A stretch of DNA of 62,057 nt from CAYONP01 sp964405335 (lineage in GTDB: Bacteria; Armatimonadota; UBA10988): the NCBI GenBank assembly GCA_964405335.1, contig CAYONP010000024.1, positions 1-62,057 of the forward strand, in the 5' to 3' direction. A program made the position numbers and the translations under genes. The notes below the pieces were generated by a model. It did not search any database. It was not told the DNA's origin and worked only from the letters and a program-made list of their open reading frames with translations. Positions 32,514 to 41,285 of the stretch are shown here, in pieces (position 1 is the first letter of the stretch; each line of letters starts with the position of its first letter).

Positions 32514-32633
32514 CGGCTTCCCGGCGGGTGCGGCGCACGATCATCCTATCACACGCGGGAGCTCACCATCGACTTGAACATCGGACCCACCTTGCTCACC
32601 ACCGGCGACCGCCACTCGCCACGCATCCGCTTG

Positions 32634-32692
32634 CCGGCAGGATCTGCACATCGCTGCGGTGGCCACCACGATGCGACGGTTCATCCTGCCGG
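32634..32692. repeat. Long nested inverted repeat
   Basis: CCGGCAGGAT (32634-32643) pairs with ATCCTGCCGG (32683-32692), and inside them CATCG...GGTGG pairs with CCACC...CGATG. The structure lies between two minus-strand genes and could act as a terminator, a processing site or a REP-like element. The rest of the 306-bp gap 32514-32819 shows no gene. Confidence 0.6.
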
Positions 32693-32819
32693 ACGACCCA
32701 TGACTCCCTCGCGCCGGTGCCAGCTATCCGCCTTCCATGGTGCCCAGGCACTCCAGCCAGCCTGGTCCGAGGCCGCCTCTGCATCGCGTCTCGGCACTCG
32801 CACCGCTCGCGCCGCCCCA

Positions 32820-34082
32820 TCACCCCTCCCGCGCCTCCGCAATCGCCCGCAGCGGGTCGAACAGCTCCTCGCACGGGCCCAGCTCGGCCTCCAGCGCGCC
32901 GGGGGGTTGGTAGGTCTCCGGGTCCTCGCCGTTGGACAGGCCGCGGCTCAGCTCGACCAGGTAGAGGAAGTTACGCAACGGCACGTCGGGTGGTACGCCA
33001 TGGTCGACGCTGGGCAGGTAGCGGCCGCTCGACCAGGCCTGCCGGTAGCGCAGCGCAATCTCGCGCCGCGCGCGTGGATAATCGAAGCGCAGCTCGCGTT
33101 TGTCGATCCCACCGTGCAGGAACAGGTCGGGGTGCTCGGCCAGGTAGGCGCCCGGGTCGTTGGCCGCGGCAATCTCGCACGGCGTGCTGGCGTCGATGGC
33201 GAGCGGGTGGAAGACGTCGAGCGTCTGGGCGATGTGGCCGTCGGTGTCCTGGCCGACCTCGACCACGCCCTTCTCGCGGAAAAAGGCCGCCAGGCGCTGG
33301 TAGCGCGGGAGCATGAACTCGCGCATCATCGCCGGCGAGAGCATCGCCGCGTGCTTGTAGGCCATGTCCTCATTGATGATCACGCGGTCGATGCGCGCCT
33401 CGCTCAGCGGCCGGTCGAGCAGCGCGATGAGGAACTCGGTCCAGTGCTCCATCATCGCGTGGACGCAGGCCGGCTGGTCGATCAGCAGGCGGCTCAGCCC
33501 CTCGAACCCGGCCCAGTCGCGGGCGGTCCAGTAGAGGCCGGGGACGGTCAGCACCGTCGGCGCATCGCCGTCGTTCAGCCGGCGCAGGTGCTCGGGATCG
33601 CAGTACGCGACGCCGGCGTGCAACACGCGGTAGCCGTCGGGGTTGTAGGTTTCGCGCTGGTTCTCGCCAGGCAACGGGATGAGCCGCTCGGGCGTGGTCG
33701 GGTCATAGCGGTGGCGCATGGCCTCGAAGTCACGCAAGTTCTGGACGGGGAACTCGAGGTAGCGCCGGGTGGCGAAGCCCTCGGTCGGTTGGCGGATGGC
33801 GTCGATCCGGTGGACGCCCCACTCGTCGACCCACTCGCGCAGGTTGCCCTCCTCGCGGATGACGTGGATGGGGTAGGCCGGGATCGGCATGGTGTTCAGC
33901 TTGCCGAAGCCGACCCAGGGATCGGCGCCGATGAAGCTGCCCCAGCGGCGTTCGAGTTCGGGCGTCAGCCCCTGCTTGCGCCAGGCGCGAAAGGTGCTCG
34001 CCCGCGGCCCGCCGAAGGTGTAGGGCAGGCGGTCGAGCGGCTCGCGGGCACAGAAGGCACAAAACCGCTGGCGTGGGGTCAT
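32820..34082 (-). CDS. Uroporphyrinogen-decarboxylase-family protein
   Basis: 420 residues of the UroD/MtaA-like superfamily. TPRQRFCAFCAREPLDRLPY is the typical start, EVGQDTDGHIAQTLDVFHPL and LHGGIDKRELRF are later barrel motifs, and PPDVPLRNFLYLVEL is the common C-terminal block of non-heme family members. Longer than HemE and than the paralogue at 9936. The ATG at 34082 has GGAG 8 nt upstream. Substrate unknown; perhaps a methyltransferase-type or catabolic enzyme. Confidence 0.75.
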   Translation of the reverse strand: MTPRQRFCAFCAREPLDRLPYTFGGPRASTFRAWRKQGLTPELERRWGSFIGADPWVGFGKLNTMPIPAYPIHVIREEGNLREWVDEWGVHRIDAIRQPTEGFATRRYLEFPVQNLRDFEAMRHRYDPTTPERLIPLPGENQRETYNPDGYRVLHAGVAYCDPEHLRRLNDGDAPTVLTVPGLYWTARDWAGFEGLSRLLIDQPACVHAMMEHWTEFLIALLDRPLSEARIDRVIINEDMAYKHAAMLSPAMMREFMLPRYQRLAAFFREKGVVEVGQDTDGHIAQTLDVFHPLAIDASTPCEIAAANDPGAYLAEHPDLFLHGGIDKRELRFDYPRARREIALRYRQAWSSGRYLPSVDHGVPPDVPLRNFLYLVELSRGLSNGEDPETYQPPGALEAELGPCEELFDPLRAIAEAREG

Positions 34083-34232
34083 GGCCGGCTCCAGGTCGTG
34101 CGGGGAGAGTGTACCAGTTTTGGTCAGCCCACCAGCCGGCTGATGTTGGGACGGTTGGCACGGTTCGATGCGGGAGGTCATCCCGCTCCTAGAGCGGCGC
34201 GGACAGCGTCGCTGGGTAGTCAGGTTCGTTGT

Positions 34233-34272
34233 TTTTTTTTGCACGAATCTATTCGCCGGTTGGGTCTTGACA
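34233..34272 (+). promoter_or_regulatory. T-tract and TTGACA upstream of the exported-protein operon
   Basis: A run of T (34233-34240) unusual for this genome lies 27 nt before TTGACA (34267-34272). The -10 region is poor (GCAGAG). The T tract could be the tail of a terminator or an UP-like element; no strong hairpin precedes it. Confidence 0.3.
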
Positions 34273-34328
34273 GCGGCGTGGCGCGGATGGCAGAGTGGAC
34301 ACGCACAGAACGCGCAGGAGGGACTGAG

Positions 34329-34853
34329 ATGTATGAGCGTGTTCGACGACTGGCGGTACTGGCTGTGCTGGTGGCCGCCGGCGCTGCCAATGCGGAGTGC
34401 GAGATCAAGCCGGACCCGCAGGGGCCCGTGCAGATGACCAAGTGCGGGATCCTCGGCAACGGCCAATGCTGGGCGGCGGGCTGCACCAACACTGTCCTGC
34501 GTGTGTTCCTGCACGATGACGACAGCCCGTGGTTCATCACCTGGCCATCGGGCATCAACCTCGACTACTGCGTCAATCTGGAGGAGGACGAGGAGGGCGA
34601 TTGCGACAGCACCGCCACCTGGGCTGGAGCCGAGCGCACGGGCTACGAGACCTGGAAGGCCTGCGGCTCCGGCGGTCCGACCGACAACTGCGAGACCACG
34701 GGCTACGTCTGCGCCACCATAAAGCTGAAGGCGCCAGACTGCGACGGCGCGTACATGACACTGCCCGAGCAGAACGTCTGGACGTGTGGCTGTAAGGAAG
34801 AGGAGGAGCTTGGCGGCTTCGGCGTGACTGGCGAGGCTGATCCTAGCTGGTGA
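34329..34853 (+). CDS. Small exported Cys-rich protein
   Basis: 174 residues. Signal peptide (LAVLAVLVAAGAANA) followed by a mature protein with about a dozen cysteines, many in CxC or CGC settings (MTKCGILGNGQCWAAGC, WTCGCKEE). Acidic overall. The ATG at 34329 has AGGAGGG upstream. The cysteines would be disulfide-bonded in the periplasm or extracellularly. No family is recognised. It is the first of three exported genes in one direction (34329-36991). Confidence 0.6.
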   Translation: MYERVRRLAVLAVLVAAGAANAECEIKPDPQGPVQMTKCGILGNGQCWAAGCTNTVLRVFLHDDDSPWFITWPSGINLDYCVNLEEDEEGDCDSTATWAGAERTGYETWKACGSGGPTDNCETTGYVCATIKLKAPDCDGAYMTLPEQNVWTCGCKEEEELGGFGVTGEADPSW

Positions 34854-34906
34854 AGGGGTGCGTTAGGCGGTGCGGCTGCGCCACTGGCCGAAGGCGAGGA
34901 AGTCTG

Positions 34907-35974
34907 ATGGGTCGCAACCGAGCATGGCTCAAGCTCCTGCTCGCAGCCTGTGCGCTGTCGCAGGTTGCGGCCGGCCAGGAGACAGCCGAAGCACCGGCCG
35001 TCGCCGACCTGGTCGATGCTATCGACGCGCGGTGGCACTCGGTCGAACGACTACGTGCGCTGATCAGCAAGATCGCCTACGTGACGGCGACGAAGCAGGG
35101 AATGCCGTGGTTCGTACCGATGGGCGGCGTCACGGCGTCGATCGACTACAGTGTCGACCGTGTCATCGGCCAGTCGATCAGTTGCCTGCCTCGACGCGAC
35201 GCCACACAGCCGGTCCGGGACCTCACGCTGCTGTTCACCTATGAGGACTTCGAGCGCCGTTACGAGGCGCGGTTGCAGGAAGTGGATCTGCCTTCGCTGG
35301 AGAAGGTGCGTGTACGCAACACCGTGATGGAGCCCGACCACGGCGAGGCTTGGATCGTCATGAGCCTAGGCTTGGCTGCAGATTACGAGCCGTGGTCGAC
35401 CCGGATACCGACGGGCGAAGCGGAGGTCAGCGTCGAAACGGTGATGGGCCACCGCTGTGCGCGGATCACCAGCGAGGCGGAGTCGCACTGGTTCGGACTC
35501 GACCTCGGCATGGCTCCCGTTCGCCGGACCAGGGAGTCCACGCTGCCCGACGGAACGCTTCAGCGTAGCGAGGCGGTCTGGCTCGACTTCGAGCCCGTCG
35601 AGGCCGGTTATCCGCTGTTTCTGCCCAGACACTATCTGGCACGGACGCAGGTCCAGAACGTGGCCGAGCGACAGGACTGGCCTGATTGGCACACGCAGTG
35701 GCTTGCCATCACAGCGATCGCTGACGTCATGGTGAACCCTGCTGCCCACGATCTGGTGGACCGGTGGCCCCTGGTCTTGCCGATGTTCGTCGGCGGGGTG
35801 TTCAGCAACCAGGTGACGGGCCTGCCGGACCGTCGGATCACCATCGGACACAGCATTCGCGCGCTGCGCGAGCAGATGTACGAGACCGATTCGCCATTTG
35901 GCGTCGAGGTGCCTGAGGTCCGCGAGCAACGCGTCCGCGAACTGGACCTGGCGGCCGAAGCCGAGGCGGAGTGA
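34907..35974 (+). CDS. Exported hypothetical protein
   Basis: About 355 residues. Signal peptide (LKLLLAACALSQVAA) and a mature beta-rich protein (LTLLFTYEDFERRYEARLQEV, VSVETVMGHRCARITSEAES) with some resemblance to outer-membrane lipoprotein-sorting-type or DUF4292-like half-barrels, which is not firm. The ATG at 34907 has GAGGAAG upstream. It ends in Glu/Ala repeats and lies 3 bp before the next gene, so it is co-transcribed with it. Confidence 0.55.
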   Translation: MGRNRAWLKLLLAACALSQVAAGQETAEAPAVADLVDAIDARWHSVERLRALISKIAYVTATKQGMPWFVPMGGVTASIDYSVDRVIGQSISCLPRRDATQPVRDLTLLFTYEDFERRYEARLQEVDLPSLEKVRVRNTVMEPDHGEAWIVMSLGLAADYEPWSTRIPTGEAEVSVETVMGHRCARITSEAESHWFGLDLGMAPVRRTRESTLPDGTLQRSEAVWLDFEPVEAGYPLFLPRHYLARTQVQNVAERQDWPDWHTQWLAITAIADVMVNPAAHDLVDRWPLVLPMFVGGVFSNQVTGLPDRRITIGHSIRALREQMYETDSPFGVEVPEVREQRVRELDLAAEAEAE

Positions 35975-35977
35975 GCC

Positions 35978-36991
35978 ATGCTGCTGCTCGTCGCCCTCCT
36001 CCTCGCGGCGCCCGAACGCCCCGTCGCCACCCTCGCCGACACGCTCTACGACTACGCCCGACTGACCGACACCGACACCGCCGAGGTGCGTGAGGCGTTC
36101 CGCGAACTGCGCTCGGCCGACGCACCGGCCGCGCCGCTCGACTTCGCCCAGGCCGTTGGGCTGTCGTTGAGTGAACTCACCGGAACGCTGGATGAGTTCG
36201 CTGCCGTCACGCCGATCATCGTCGAGCTACACGAGCCGTCCGCGCACGCCGTGCTGACCGGCGCCGATGCGGAGTGGGTGCAGTGGATCGACGGACCGGG
36301 CGCGTTCCTCGGCGTGGTGCCGCGGGAGGTCGCCGAAGCCCGCCTCACCGGACGGGCCTACACACTGGCCGAGCCGCCGGCCGGCGGGCCGCGGTGCGTG
36401 ATCGAACACGCCCACCAGCCCCTCGGCCGCGGCTATCTCGGCGTGCAGCTCGCCCATCGGTTCGTCATCCGCAATACCGGCGCGGAGCCGCTGAAGATCA
36501 ACACGCGCTCGGCCTCATGCTCTTGCACCAAGCCAACTCAGGATGAGTTGATCATCGCACCGGGCGAGGCTGGCGAGTTGCCGATCGAGCTCCGCGTGCC
36601 GCACCTGGGCGACGTGCTCGAATACGTCTGGCTGTTCACCAACGACCCACGCCGGCCCCTGCTGCCGGTCACCCTCGCCGCCGAAGGGCTCTTCGGCGTG
36701 ACCTGCTACCCGAGCCAGATCCGCCTCGCCGCCAGCCTCGCCGGCGGCGAGGAGACCGCCGTGCGCGTCCTCGCGCCGAACACGCTGGCGCTGACCGAGG
36801 TCCTCGTCGAGCCGGCCGTGGCCGAGGCTCGGATCGAACGACGGAGCGAGGAACTCGAGTTCGTCGAGTACCTGATCGTCCTGAAGGCCACGCGCGGCGC
36901 CGCGGGCACGCACTCCGCCGCGCTGGTGCTCAAGACCGACCACCCCGACTTCGCCGAGCTGCGCTTACCGGTGCATCTGCGGCGGCGCTGA
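35978..36991 (+). CDS. Exported DUF1573-domain protein
   Basis: 337 residues. A short signal peptide (MLLLVALLLAAP) is followed by a helical region and a WVQWIDGPGAFLGVVPREVAEA segment resembling a degenerate C39-peptidase-like domain. Then a DUF1573 immunoglobulin-like domain: HRFVIRNTGAEPLKINTRSA, SCSCTKPTQDELIIAPGE. DUF1573 proteins in bacteria of this type are envelope or extracellular proteins. The 3' end overlaps the convergent GHMP kinase gene by 27 bp. Confidence 0.75.
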   Translation: MLLLVALLLAAPERPVATLADTLYDYARLTDTDTAEVREAFRELRSADAPAAPLDFAQAVGLSLSELTGTLDEFAAVTPIIVELHEPSAHAVLTGADAEWVQWIDGPGAFLGVVPREVAEARLTGRAYTLAEPPAGGPRCVIEHAHQPLGRGYLGVQLAHRFVIRNTGAEPLKINTRSASCSCTKPTQDELIIAPGEAGELPIELRVPHLGDVLEYVWLFTNDPRRPLLPVTLAAEGLFGVTCYPSQIRLAASLAGGEETAVRVLAPNTLALTEVLVEPAVAEARIERRSEELEFVEYLIVLKATRGAAGTHSAALVLKTDHPDFAELRLPVHLRRR

Positions 36992-38104
36992 CCTCGCCGT
37001 CGCCGTTGCCGGCCGGCGCCAGCAGGTGACTCCCCGGCGCTCGATGCCGCACTGCAACAGTCGGATGCCGGCGACGCTCTGCAGCGCGCGGATGACCCGG
37101 CCGACCGCCTCGGGCTCGACCAGCAGCGTGACCGTGCCGCCCATGCCGGCGCCGTTGACGTTCGCGCCGCGGACGCCGAGGCCGCGCGCCATGTCGACCA
37201 CGTCGCGCATGATGGGCAGAATCATGTCGGGGTGGAGCAGCCCCTGAGCTTGCCAGGTGAGGTCCTGGGCGGCGGCCAGCGCGTCGAAGTCGCCGGCGGC
37301 CAGCGCGGCCTGGAAGGCCCGTTCGGCCTCGCCGAGCAGCTCGAACCCGCGGACCGTGTCGGGGTGGCCTGCCTCGAGCCGCTCGAACACGCCGAGGTGG
37401 GCGACGTGCGAGCTGTGCGGCTGGCCGAAATCGACCACGATGATGCCCGCGTCGAGGGTGTCAATCAGCTCGGCGCCGCCGGGCAGCTCGAGGATCTCGA
37501 CCTCTTCGTCGCCATCGTCGCCAAAGCTGCAGCGGTAGTTGGCGATGCCGCCGTGGACCGCCGCGCACTGGTCCTGGAAGCCGCAGCTCATGCCGAGCAG
37601 GAAGGTCTCGGGCAGGCGCGCGGCGTGGACCAGCTCAATCGGGCTGAGCTCGCTGCCGGCGGCGGCGGCCAGGGCGCGGATGATGGTCACCGCCACCGCC
37701 GCGCTGGTGCCCAGGCCGGTGGCCGCGGGAATGCCCTTGGCGGTGCAGGTCAGCTCGATGCCGAGTGGCGCGCCCGAGGCGCAGAGCAGCGCGCGCAGCA
37801 GCGCATGGGGCTCGTCCGGCGACGGCGGGCGGCGCAGCTCATCGGCCCGCAGCCGCAGGTCGATGCCGACGTCGGTGGCGACCAGCCGCAGCAGGCCGGC
37901 GTCGGCGCCGCGGCGGACGGTGGTGAAGGCATAGGCGGTCAAGGCGGCGTTGCTGCAGTCGCCGCCGCCGCCGCGGGCGACGTCACGCCAGCCGGTCCAC
38001 ATCCAGCGCATCGGCGCGCGGGCAAGCAGCACCTCGCCGGGCGCCAGCCGCAGGCCGTCGCGGAAGAGCGGGAAGATGGCCTCGTATCGCGCCGCCGGCT
38101 GCAT
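36965..38104 (-). CDS. GHMP-family sugar kinase
   Basis: 379 residues. The N-terminus ARAPMRWMWTGWRD corresponds to the family start RAPLRISFAGGGTD, and the phosphate loop GIPAATGLGTSAAVAV (about 124-138) is the GHMP motif 2. GANVNGAGMGGTVTLLV is motif 3. Resembles heptose-7-phosphate kinase and glucuronokinase-type members. It is immediately downstream of an NDP-uronate epimerase-like gene in one operon, so a sugar-1-kinase salvage step feeding a nucleotide sugar is likely. AAGGAGG precedes the ATG. Confidence 0.8.
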   Translation of the reverse strand: MQPAARYEAIFPLFRDGLRLAPGEVLLARAPMRWMWTGWRDVARGGGGDCSNAALTAYAFTTVRRGADAGLLRLVATDVGIDLRLRADELRRPPSPDEPHALLRALLCASGAPLGIELTCTAKGIPAATGLGTSAAVAVTIIRALAAAAGSELSPIELVHAARLPETFLLGMSCGFQDQCAAVHGGIANYRCSFGDDGDEEVEILELPGGAELIDTLDAGIIVVDFGQPHSSHVAHLGVFERLEAGHPDTVRGFELLGEAERAFQAALAAGDFDALAAAQDLTWQAQGLLHPDMILPIMRDVVDMARGLGVRGANVNGAGMGGTVTLLVEPEAVGRVIRALQSVAGIRLLQCGIERRGVTCWRRPATATARSAPPQMHR

Positions 38105-38124
38105 CGCCGCCTCCTTGGTTCGCC

Positions 38125-39123
38125 TCAGCCGCGCCAGGCCCGCACCGCGGCGGTGACCTCGGGCTCGGCGCGGTACCACTCGACGAAGTCGGGAATGCCC
38201 GTGCTGATCGGCGTGCTCGGCTCGAAGCCCAACTTGGCCCGCGCTCGCTCGACCTCGGCGAAGGTCGCCGGCACGTCGCCGGGCTGCATCGGCTTCAGCT
38301 CGAGCTGCGCCGGCCGGCCGCAGGCCTGCTCGATCAGCCCGATCATGTCCATCAGGTCTTCGGAGCGATGGTTGCCGAGGTTGAACAGCTCGTAGTCGTC
38401 CAGCCCGTCGGCGAAGAGGCTGCCGCGCAGGCCCTGGACAATGTCGCTGACGTGGGTGAAGTCGCGCTTCATCCGGCCATGGCCGAAGACGGGGATCGGG
38501 TCGCCAGCGAGGATCTTCTCGGTGAAGATCCAGATCGCCATGTCGGGCCGGCCCCACCGGCCATAGACGGTGAAGAAGCGCAGGCCGACGGTCGGCAGGC
38601 CGAACAGGTGGGTGTAGACGTGGGCCATCAACTCGCACGACTTCTTCGTCGCGGCGTAGAGGCTGATGGGGTTGTCGACCCGGTCCTCCTCGCTGAACGG
38701 CACCTTGCTGTTGCCGCCATAGACGCTCGACGAGCTGGCGTAGACGAGGCGTCTGGCCTCGCCGTGGCGGCAGGCTTCGAGGATGTTCAGCGTGGCGTCG
38801 AGGTTGGCGCTGAGATAGGCTCGCGGCTGCTCCAACGAGTAGCGCACGCCGGCCTGGGCGGCGAGGTGGCAGACCAGCTCGGGCCGATAGGCGGCGAAGG
38901 CGGCCTCGACGGTGTCGCGCTCGGCCAGGTCGCCGGCGATGAAGCGGAAGCCGGGGTACTCGGTCAGGATGGCGGTGCGCCGGCGTTTGACGATGGTCGG
39001 GTAGTAGTCGTTGACCTGGTCGATGCCGACCACGGCGCGGCCCTCGCGGAGTAGGTCGAGCGCCAGGTGGAAGCCGATGAAGCCGGCCGTGCCGGTGACC
39101 AGGATCGGGCGCTCGGTGTCCAT
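38125..39123 (-). CDS. NAD-dependent epimerase, UDP-glucuronate 4-epimerase-like
   Basis: 332 residues. Rossmann motif GTAGFIGFHL at the N-terminus, HLAAQAGVRYSLEQP, SSSVYGG with the catalytic Ser, and YAATKK supplying Tyr and Lys. The AGVRYSLE and FFTVYGRWGRPDMA motifs are characteristic of UDP-glucuronate/UDP-galacturonate epimerases (CapI/GAE). It supplies polysaccharide precursors. 20 bp separates it from the downstream GHMP kinase. Confidence 0.85.
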   Translation of the reverse strand: MDTERPILVTGTAGFIGFHLALDLLREGRAVVGIDQVNDYYPTIVKRRRTAILTEYPGFRFIAGDLAERDTVEAAFAAYRPELVCHLAAQAGVRYSLEQPRAYLSANLDATLNILEACRHGEARRLVYASSSSVYGGNSKVPFSEEDRVDNPISLYAATKKSCELMAHVYTHLFGLPTVGLRFFTVYGRWGRPDMAIWIFTEKILAGDPIPVFGHGRMKRDFTHVSDIVQGLRGSLFADGLDDYELFNLGNHRSEDLMDMIGLIEQACGRPAQLELKPMQPGDVPATFAEVERARAKLGFEPSTPISTGIPDFVEWYRAEPEVTAAVRAWRG

Positions 39124-39227
39124 CGCGCGGATCTCCGGCGGGTGACGGTCTATCGTCTACCGTCGCGCAAGCTGCAGGCGGCGACAGTATACCGACACGC
39201 GGCGGAGCGGCGAGTGGCGCGGGCCGG

Positions 39228-39404
39228 TCAGTAGCGCGGCTCGGCGCCGGCCCGGCCGATCACCCAGATGGCGTGAATCAGCCCGGGGAAGTAGCCGAGC
39301 AGGGTGAGCAGCAGATTGACCCAGAAGGCGCTGCCGAGCCCGACCGTGAAGAAGACGCCGAGCGGCGGCACGATCACCGACAGAACGATGCGAATCAGAT
39401 CCAT
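39228..39404 (-). CDS. YqaE/Pmp3-family membrane peptide
   Basis: 58 residues with two hydrophobic helices: IRIVLSVIVPPLGVFFTVG and WVNLLLTLLGYFPGLIHAIWV. The PPLGVF and LLTLLGYFPGLIHA blocks are the family signature. Such small hydrophobic proteins respond to membrane or osmotic stress. The ATG at 39404 has GGAG 6 nt upstream. The product has no signal peptide and inserts in the inner membrane. Confidence 0.8.
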   Translation of the reverse strand: MDLIRIVLSVIVPPLGVFFTVGLGSAFWVNLLLTLLGYFPGLIHAIWVIGRAGAEPRY

Positions 39405-39441
39405 CGCCGTCTCCGACACTGATCAAGGCCGGCGCGGCGGG

Positions 39442-39759
39442 TCAGGTTTCCACTTCGGCCCAGAGTGACGGCAGCGGCTCGATCCGCTGCCAGCCGGCGC
39501 CCCGGTCGATCGGCTCGGTGGTCAGCTCGGTGAAGTAGGTGTCCAGCACGCCGGCGCGCTCCATCTTCAGCGGCGGGCTGCAGTAGCAGGTCTCTTCCCA
39601 TACGGCTTGGCCCGACTCGTCGCGCCGGGCGGCCAGCAGGGCGCGGGTCATCTCGCGGCCGTAGGGCTCGAGCTCGGCCACCTCACCCGCCTCCAGCCGC
39701 TGCCGCAGTTCGGCCATGCCGCTGGCGATCGGCCTTGCCCGCACCAGATACTCGGCCAT
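39442..39759 (-). CDS. Hypothetical protein next to the radical SAM gene
   Basis: 105 residues, acidic, no recognised domain. A CYCSPPL segment is the only notable motif. Its ATG overlaps or abuts the end of the radical SAM gene (stop at 39761), so the two are probably one transcript. A maturase accessory role is possible but not supported by sequence. Confidence 0.5.
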   Translation of the reverse strand: MAEYLVRARPIASGMAELRQRLEAGEVAELEPYGREMTRALLAARRDESGQAVWEETCYCSPPLKMERAGVLDTYFTELTTEPIDRGAGWQRIEPLPSLWAEVET

Positions 39760-39760
39760 C

Positions 39761-41050
39761 TCAGTCTCCTGCCGCCAACCGCTCCTGCCGTCGTCGCCGG
39801 CGCTCCGCGCGCGGATCGCGACCCTCCTGCTCGGCCAGCCAGCGCATCACGTTGCGCGGCGCACGGCCGGCGGCAATCTCGCCGGCCATGAACTGCATCG
39901 CCGGCCGGATGTGGTTGAAGAACCGCCGGTAGCCGGCGCACAGGTAGTTCAGCCCCGGCTCGCCGTCGGGCGTGGCGATGAAGCGATCCTTGGGGCAACC
40001 GCCGTTGCAGACGAACTTCACCTCGCACTCGCGGCAGTAGCGCGGCAGGGCGTCCTGCTTGTCGCTCCCGAACTTGCGCTGCAACGGCGCGGCGACCAGC
40101 TCCTCGAGCGGCTGATCGAGGATGTTGCCCAGCCGGTTGTGGTCGGTGACGAAGTGGTCGCACGAGTAGAGGTCGCCGTTGTGCTCGAGCGCCAGGGCGT
40201 TGCCGCAGGTCGGGCTGAACACGCACAGGCCCGGGTCGAGCCCGCACCAGGCGCGCAGCGCGACATCGTGGATCTGGACGAAGATGCGCCCGACGTCGTG
40301 CCGCACCCACTGGTCGAAGACGGTGCAGAGGAACTCGCCGTACTCCTCGGCGCGCACGCTCCACGGCGTCATCGCGCCGTCAGGCAGCACCTCGACCGCG
40401 GGGATGAACTGCACGAACTCAATCCCCTCGTCGCGGTAGAACTGGTAGACCGCGCGCGGATGCCGGCTGTTGTGGGCGTTGACCACGGTCAGCACGTTGT
40501 GCTCGACACGGTGCTCGCCGAGCAGCTTCAGGCCCCGGTAGACCTGGTCGAAGGTCGGCCTATGGCCCTTGTTGACCCGGTAGACGTCGTGGATCTCGCG
40601 CGGGCCGTCGATGCTGATGCCGATCAGAAAGTGGTGCTCGCGCAGGAACTCGCACCACTCCTCATCAAGCAGCGTGCCGTTGGTCTGAAAGGCGTTCTGG
40701 ACGACCATCCCCGGCCGGCGGTAGCGCTGTTGCAGCTCGACCACGCGGCGGAAGAAGTCGAGCCCCATCAAGGTCGGCTCGCCGCCCTGCCAGGCGAAGT
40801 GGACCTCGGGCACCCGCTGTGCCTCGATGTACTGGCGGATGTAGCTCTCGAGCAGCTCGTCGGCCATGCGCCAGTCGGCGCCCTGGTGGGCGGGGTACAG
40901 GCCTTCCTTGCGCAGGTAGAAGCAGTAGGTGCAGTCAAGGTTGCACAGCGCGCCGATGGGCTTGGTCATGATGTGGAAGGCCGGCGGCGCGGCGGCGGCG
41001 ACCTGCTCGAGGCCGATCAGGTCGGGGTAGCGGGGAGGGTACTCGGGCAT
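39761..41050 (-). CDS. Anaerobic sulfatase-maturating radical SAM enzyme
   Basis: 429 residues. The radical SAM cluster motif CNLDCTYC (C36, C40, C43), GGEPT, and a C-terminal SPASM domain with several cysteines (CGNALALEHNGDLYSCDHFV; CRECEVKFVCNGGC) fit the anSME family that converts an active-site Cys or Ser of sulfatases to formylglycine. A Cys-type sulfatase lies 2 kb away at 43170. A longer upstream frame is rejected: MPEYPPRYPDL at 41050 is the natural start. It is divergent from the PIN/small-protein modules. Confidence 0.88.
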   Translation of the reverse strand: MPEYPPRYPDLIGLEQVAAAAPPAFHIMTKPIGALCNLDCTYCFYLRKEGLYPAHQGADWRMADELLESYIRQYIEAQRVPEVHFAWQGGEPTLMGLDFFRRVVELQQRYRRPGMVVQNAFQTNGTLLDEEWCEFLREHHFLIGISIDGPREIHDVYRVNKGHRPTFDQVYRGLKLLGEHRVEHNVLTVVNAHNSRHPRAVYQFYRDEGIEFVQFIPAVEVLPDGAMTPWSVRAEEYGEFLCTVFDQWVRHDVGRIFVQIHDVALRAWCGLDPGLCVFSPTCGNALALEHNGDLYSCDHFVTDHNRLGNILDQPLEELVAAPLQRKFGSDKQDALPRYCRECEVKFVCNGGCPKDRFIATPDGEPGLNYLCAGYRRFFNHIRPAMQFMAGEIAAGRAPRNVMRWLAEQEGRDPRAERRRRRQERLAAGD

Positions 41051-41061
41051 CGGGGCTCCGC

Positions 41062-41111
41062 GCAGGGAGTTCGCGGGATGGGGCGAACTCCCTACCAGAG
41101 AGTATGATGCC
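41062..41111. repeat. 50-bp repeat copy 1 with hairpin, candidate operator
   Basis: Nearly identical to 41541-41590. It contains the inverted repeat GGGAGTTCGC (41065-41074)/GCGAACTCCC (41083-41092) and runs into the ATGATGCC start of a PIN reading frame. Lying between the divergent radical SAM gene and the PIN remnant, it could be an operator or promoter region of the module. Confidence 0.65.
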
Positions 41112-41271
41112 CGAGCGCGAGGCGAGTGCGGTGCATGCGTCGGCACGAGTGCGCGTCGAGGTACTGGTGAGCAGGAGCTTCCGTCACCTCGCGAACGCCT
41201 CAAGAGATGAGGCGATCGAGATGGCAGGCCTGGGGCCAGGGGATTCCGTCCCCGATCATCTGCTCGCCTGA
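41104..41271 (+). pseudogene. Internally deleted PIN toxin remnant
   Basis: A 55-codon frame. It starts MMPEREASAV, like the intact PIN protein at 41583 (MMPGSDASAV). It ends FRHLANASRDEAIEMAGLGPGDSVPDHLL, matching that protein's FKHIANVATRQVIERVCRGAGYLPPTI region. About 110 codons with the catalytic residues are missing between them, so it cannot be an active PIN nuclease. It is followed by a small partner gene as in the intact module. Confidence 0.65.
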
Positions 41272-41285
41272 AGGACGGCTAGGAA

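Noticed and set aside
32508..34328. Upstream 600 codons of the frame that ends at 34853
   Set aside because: Antisense to the UroD-family gene. Only the last 174 codons have a signal peptide, ribosome site and plausible composition.
41051..41203. N-terminal extension of the radical SAM enzyme to 41203
   Set aside because: The extra residues are low-complexity and cross the divergent hairpin region; MPEYPPRYPDL at 41050 suits the family.
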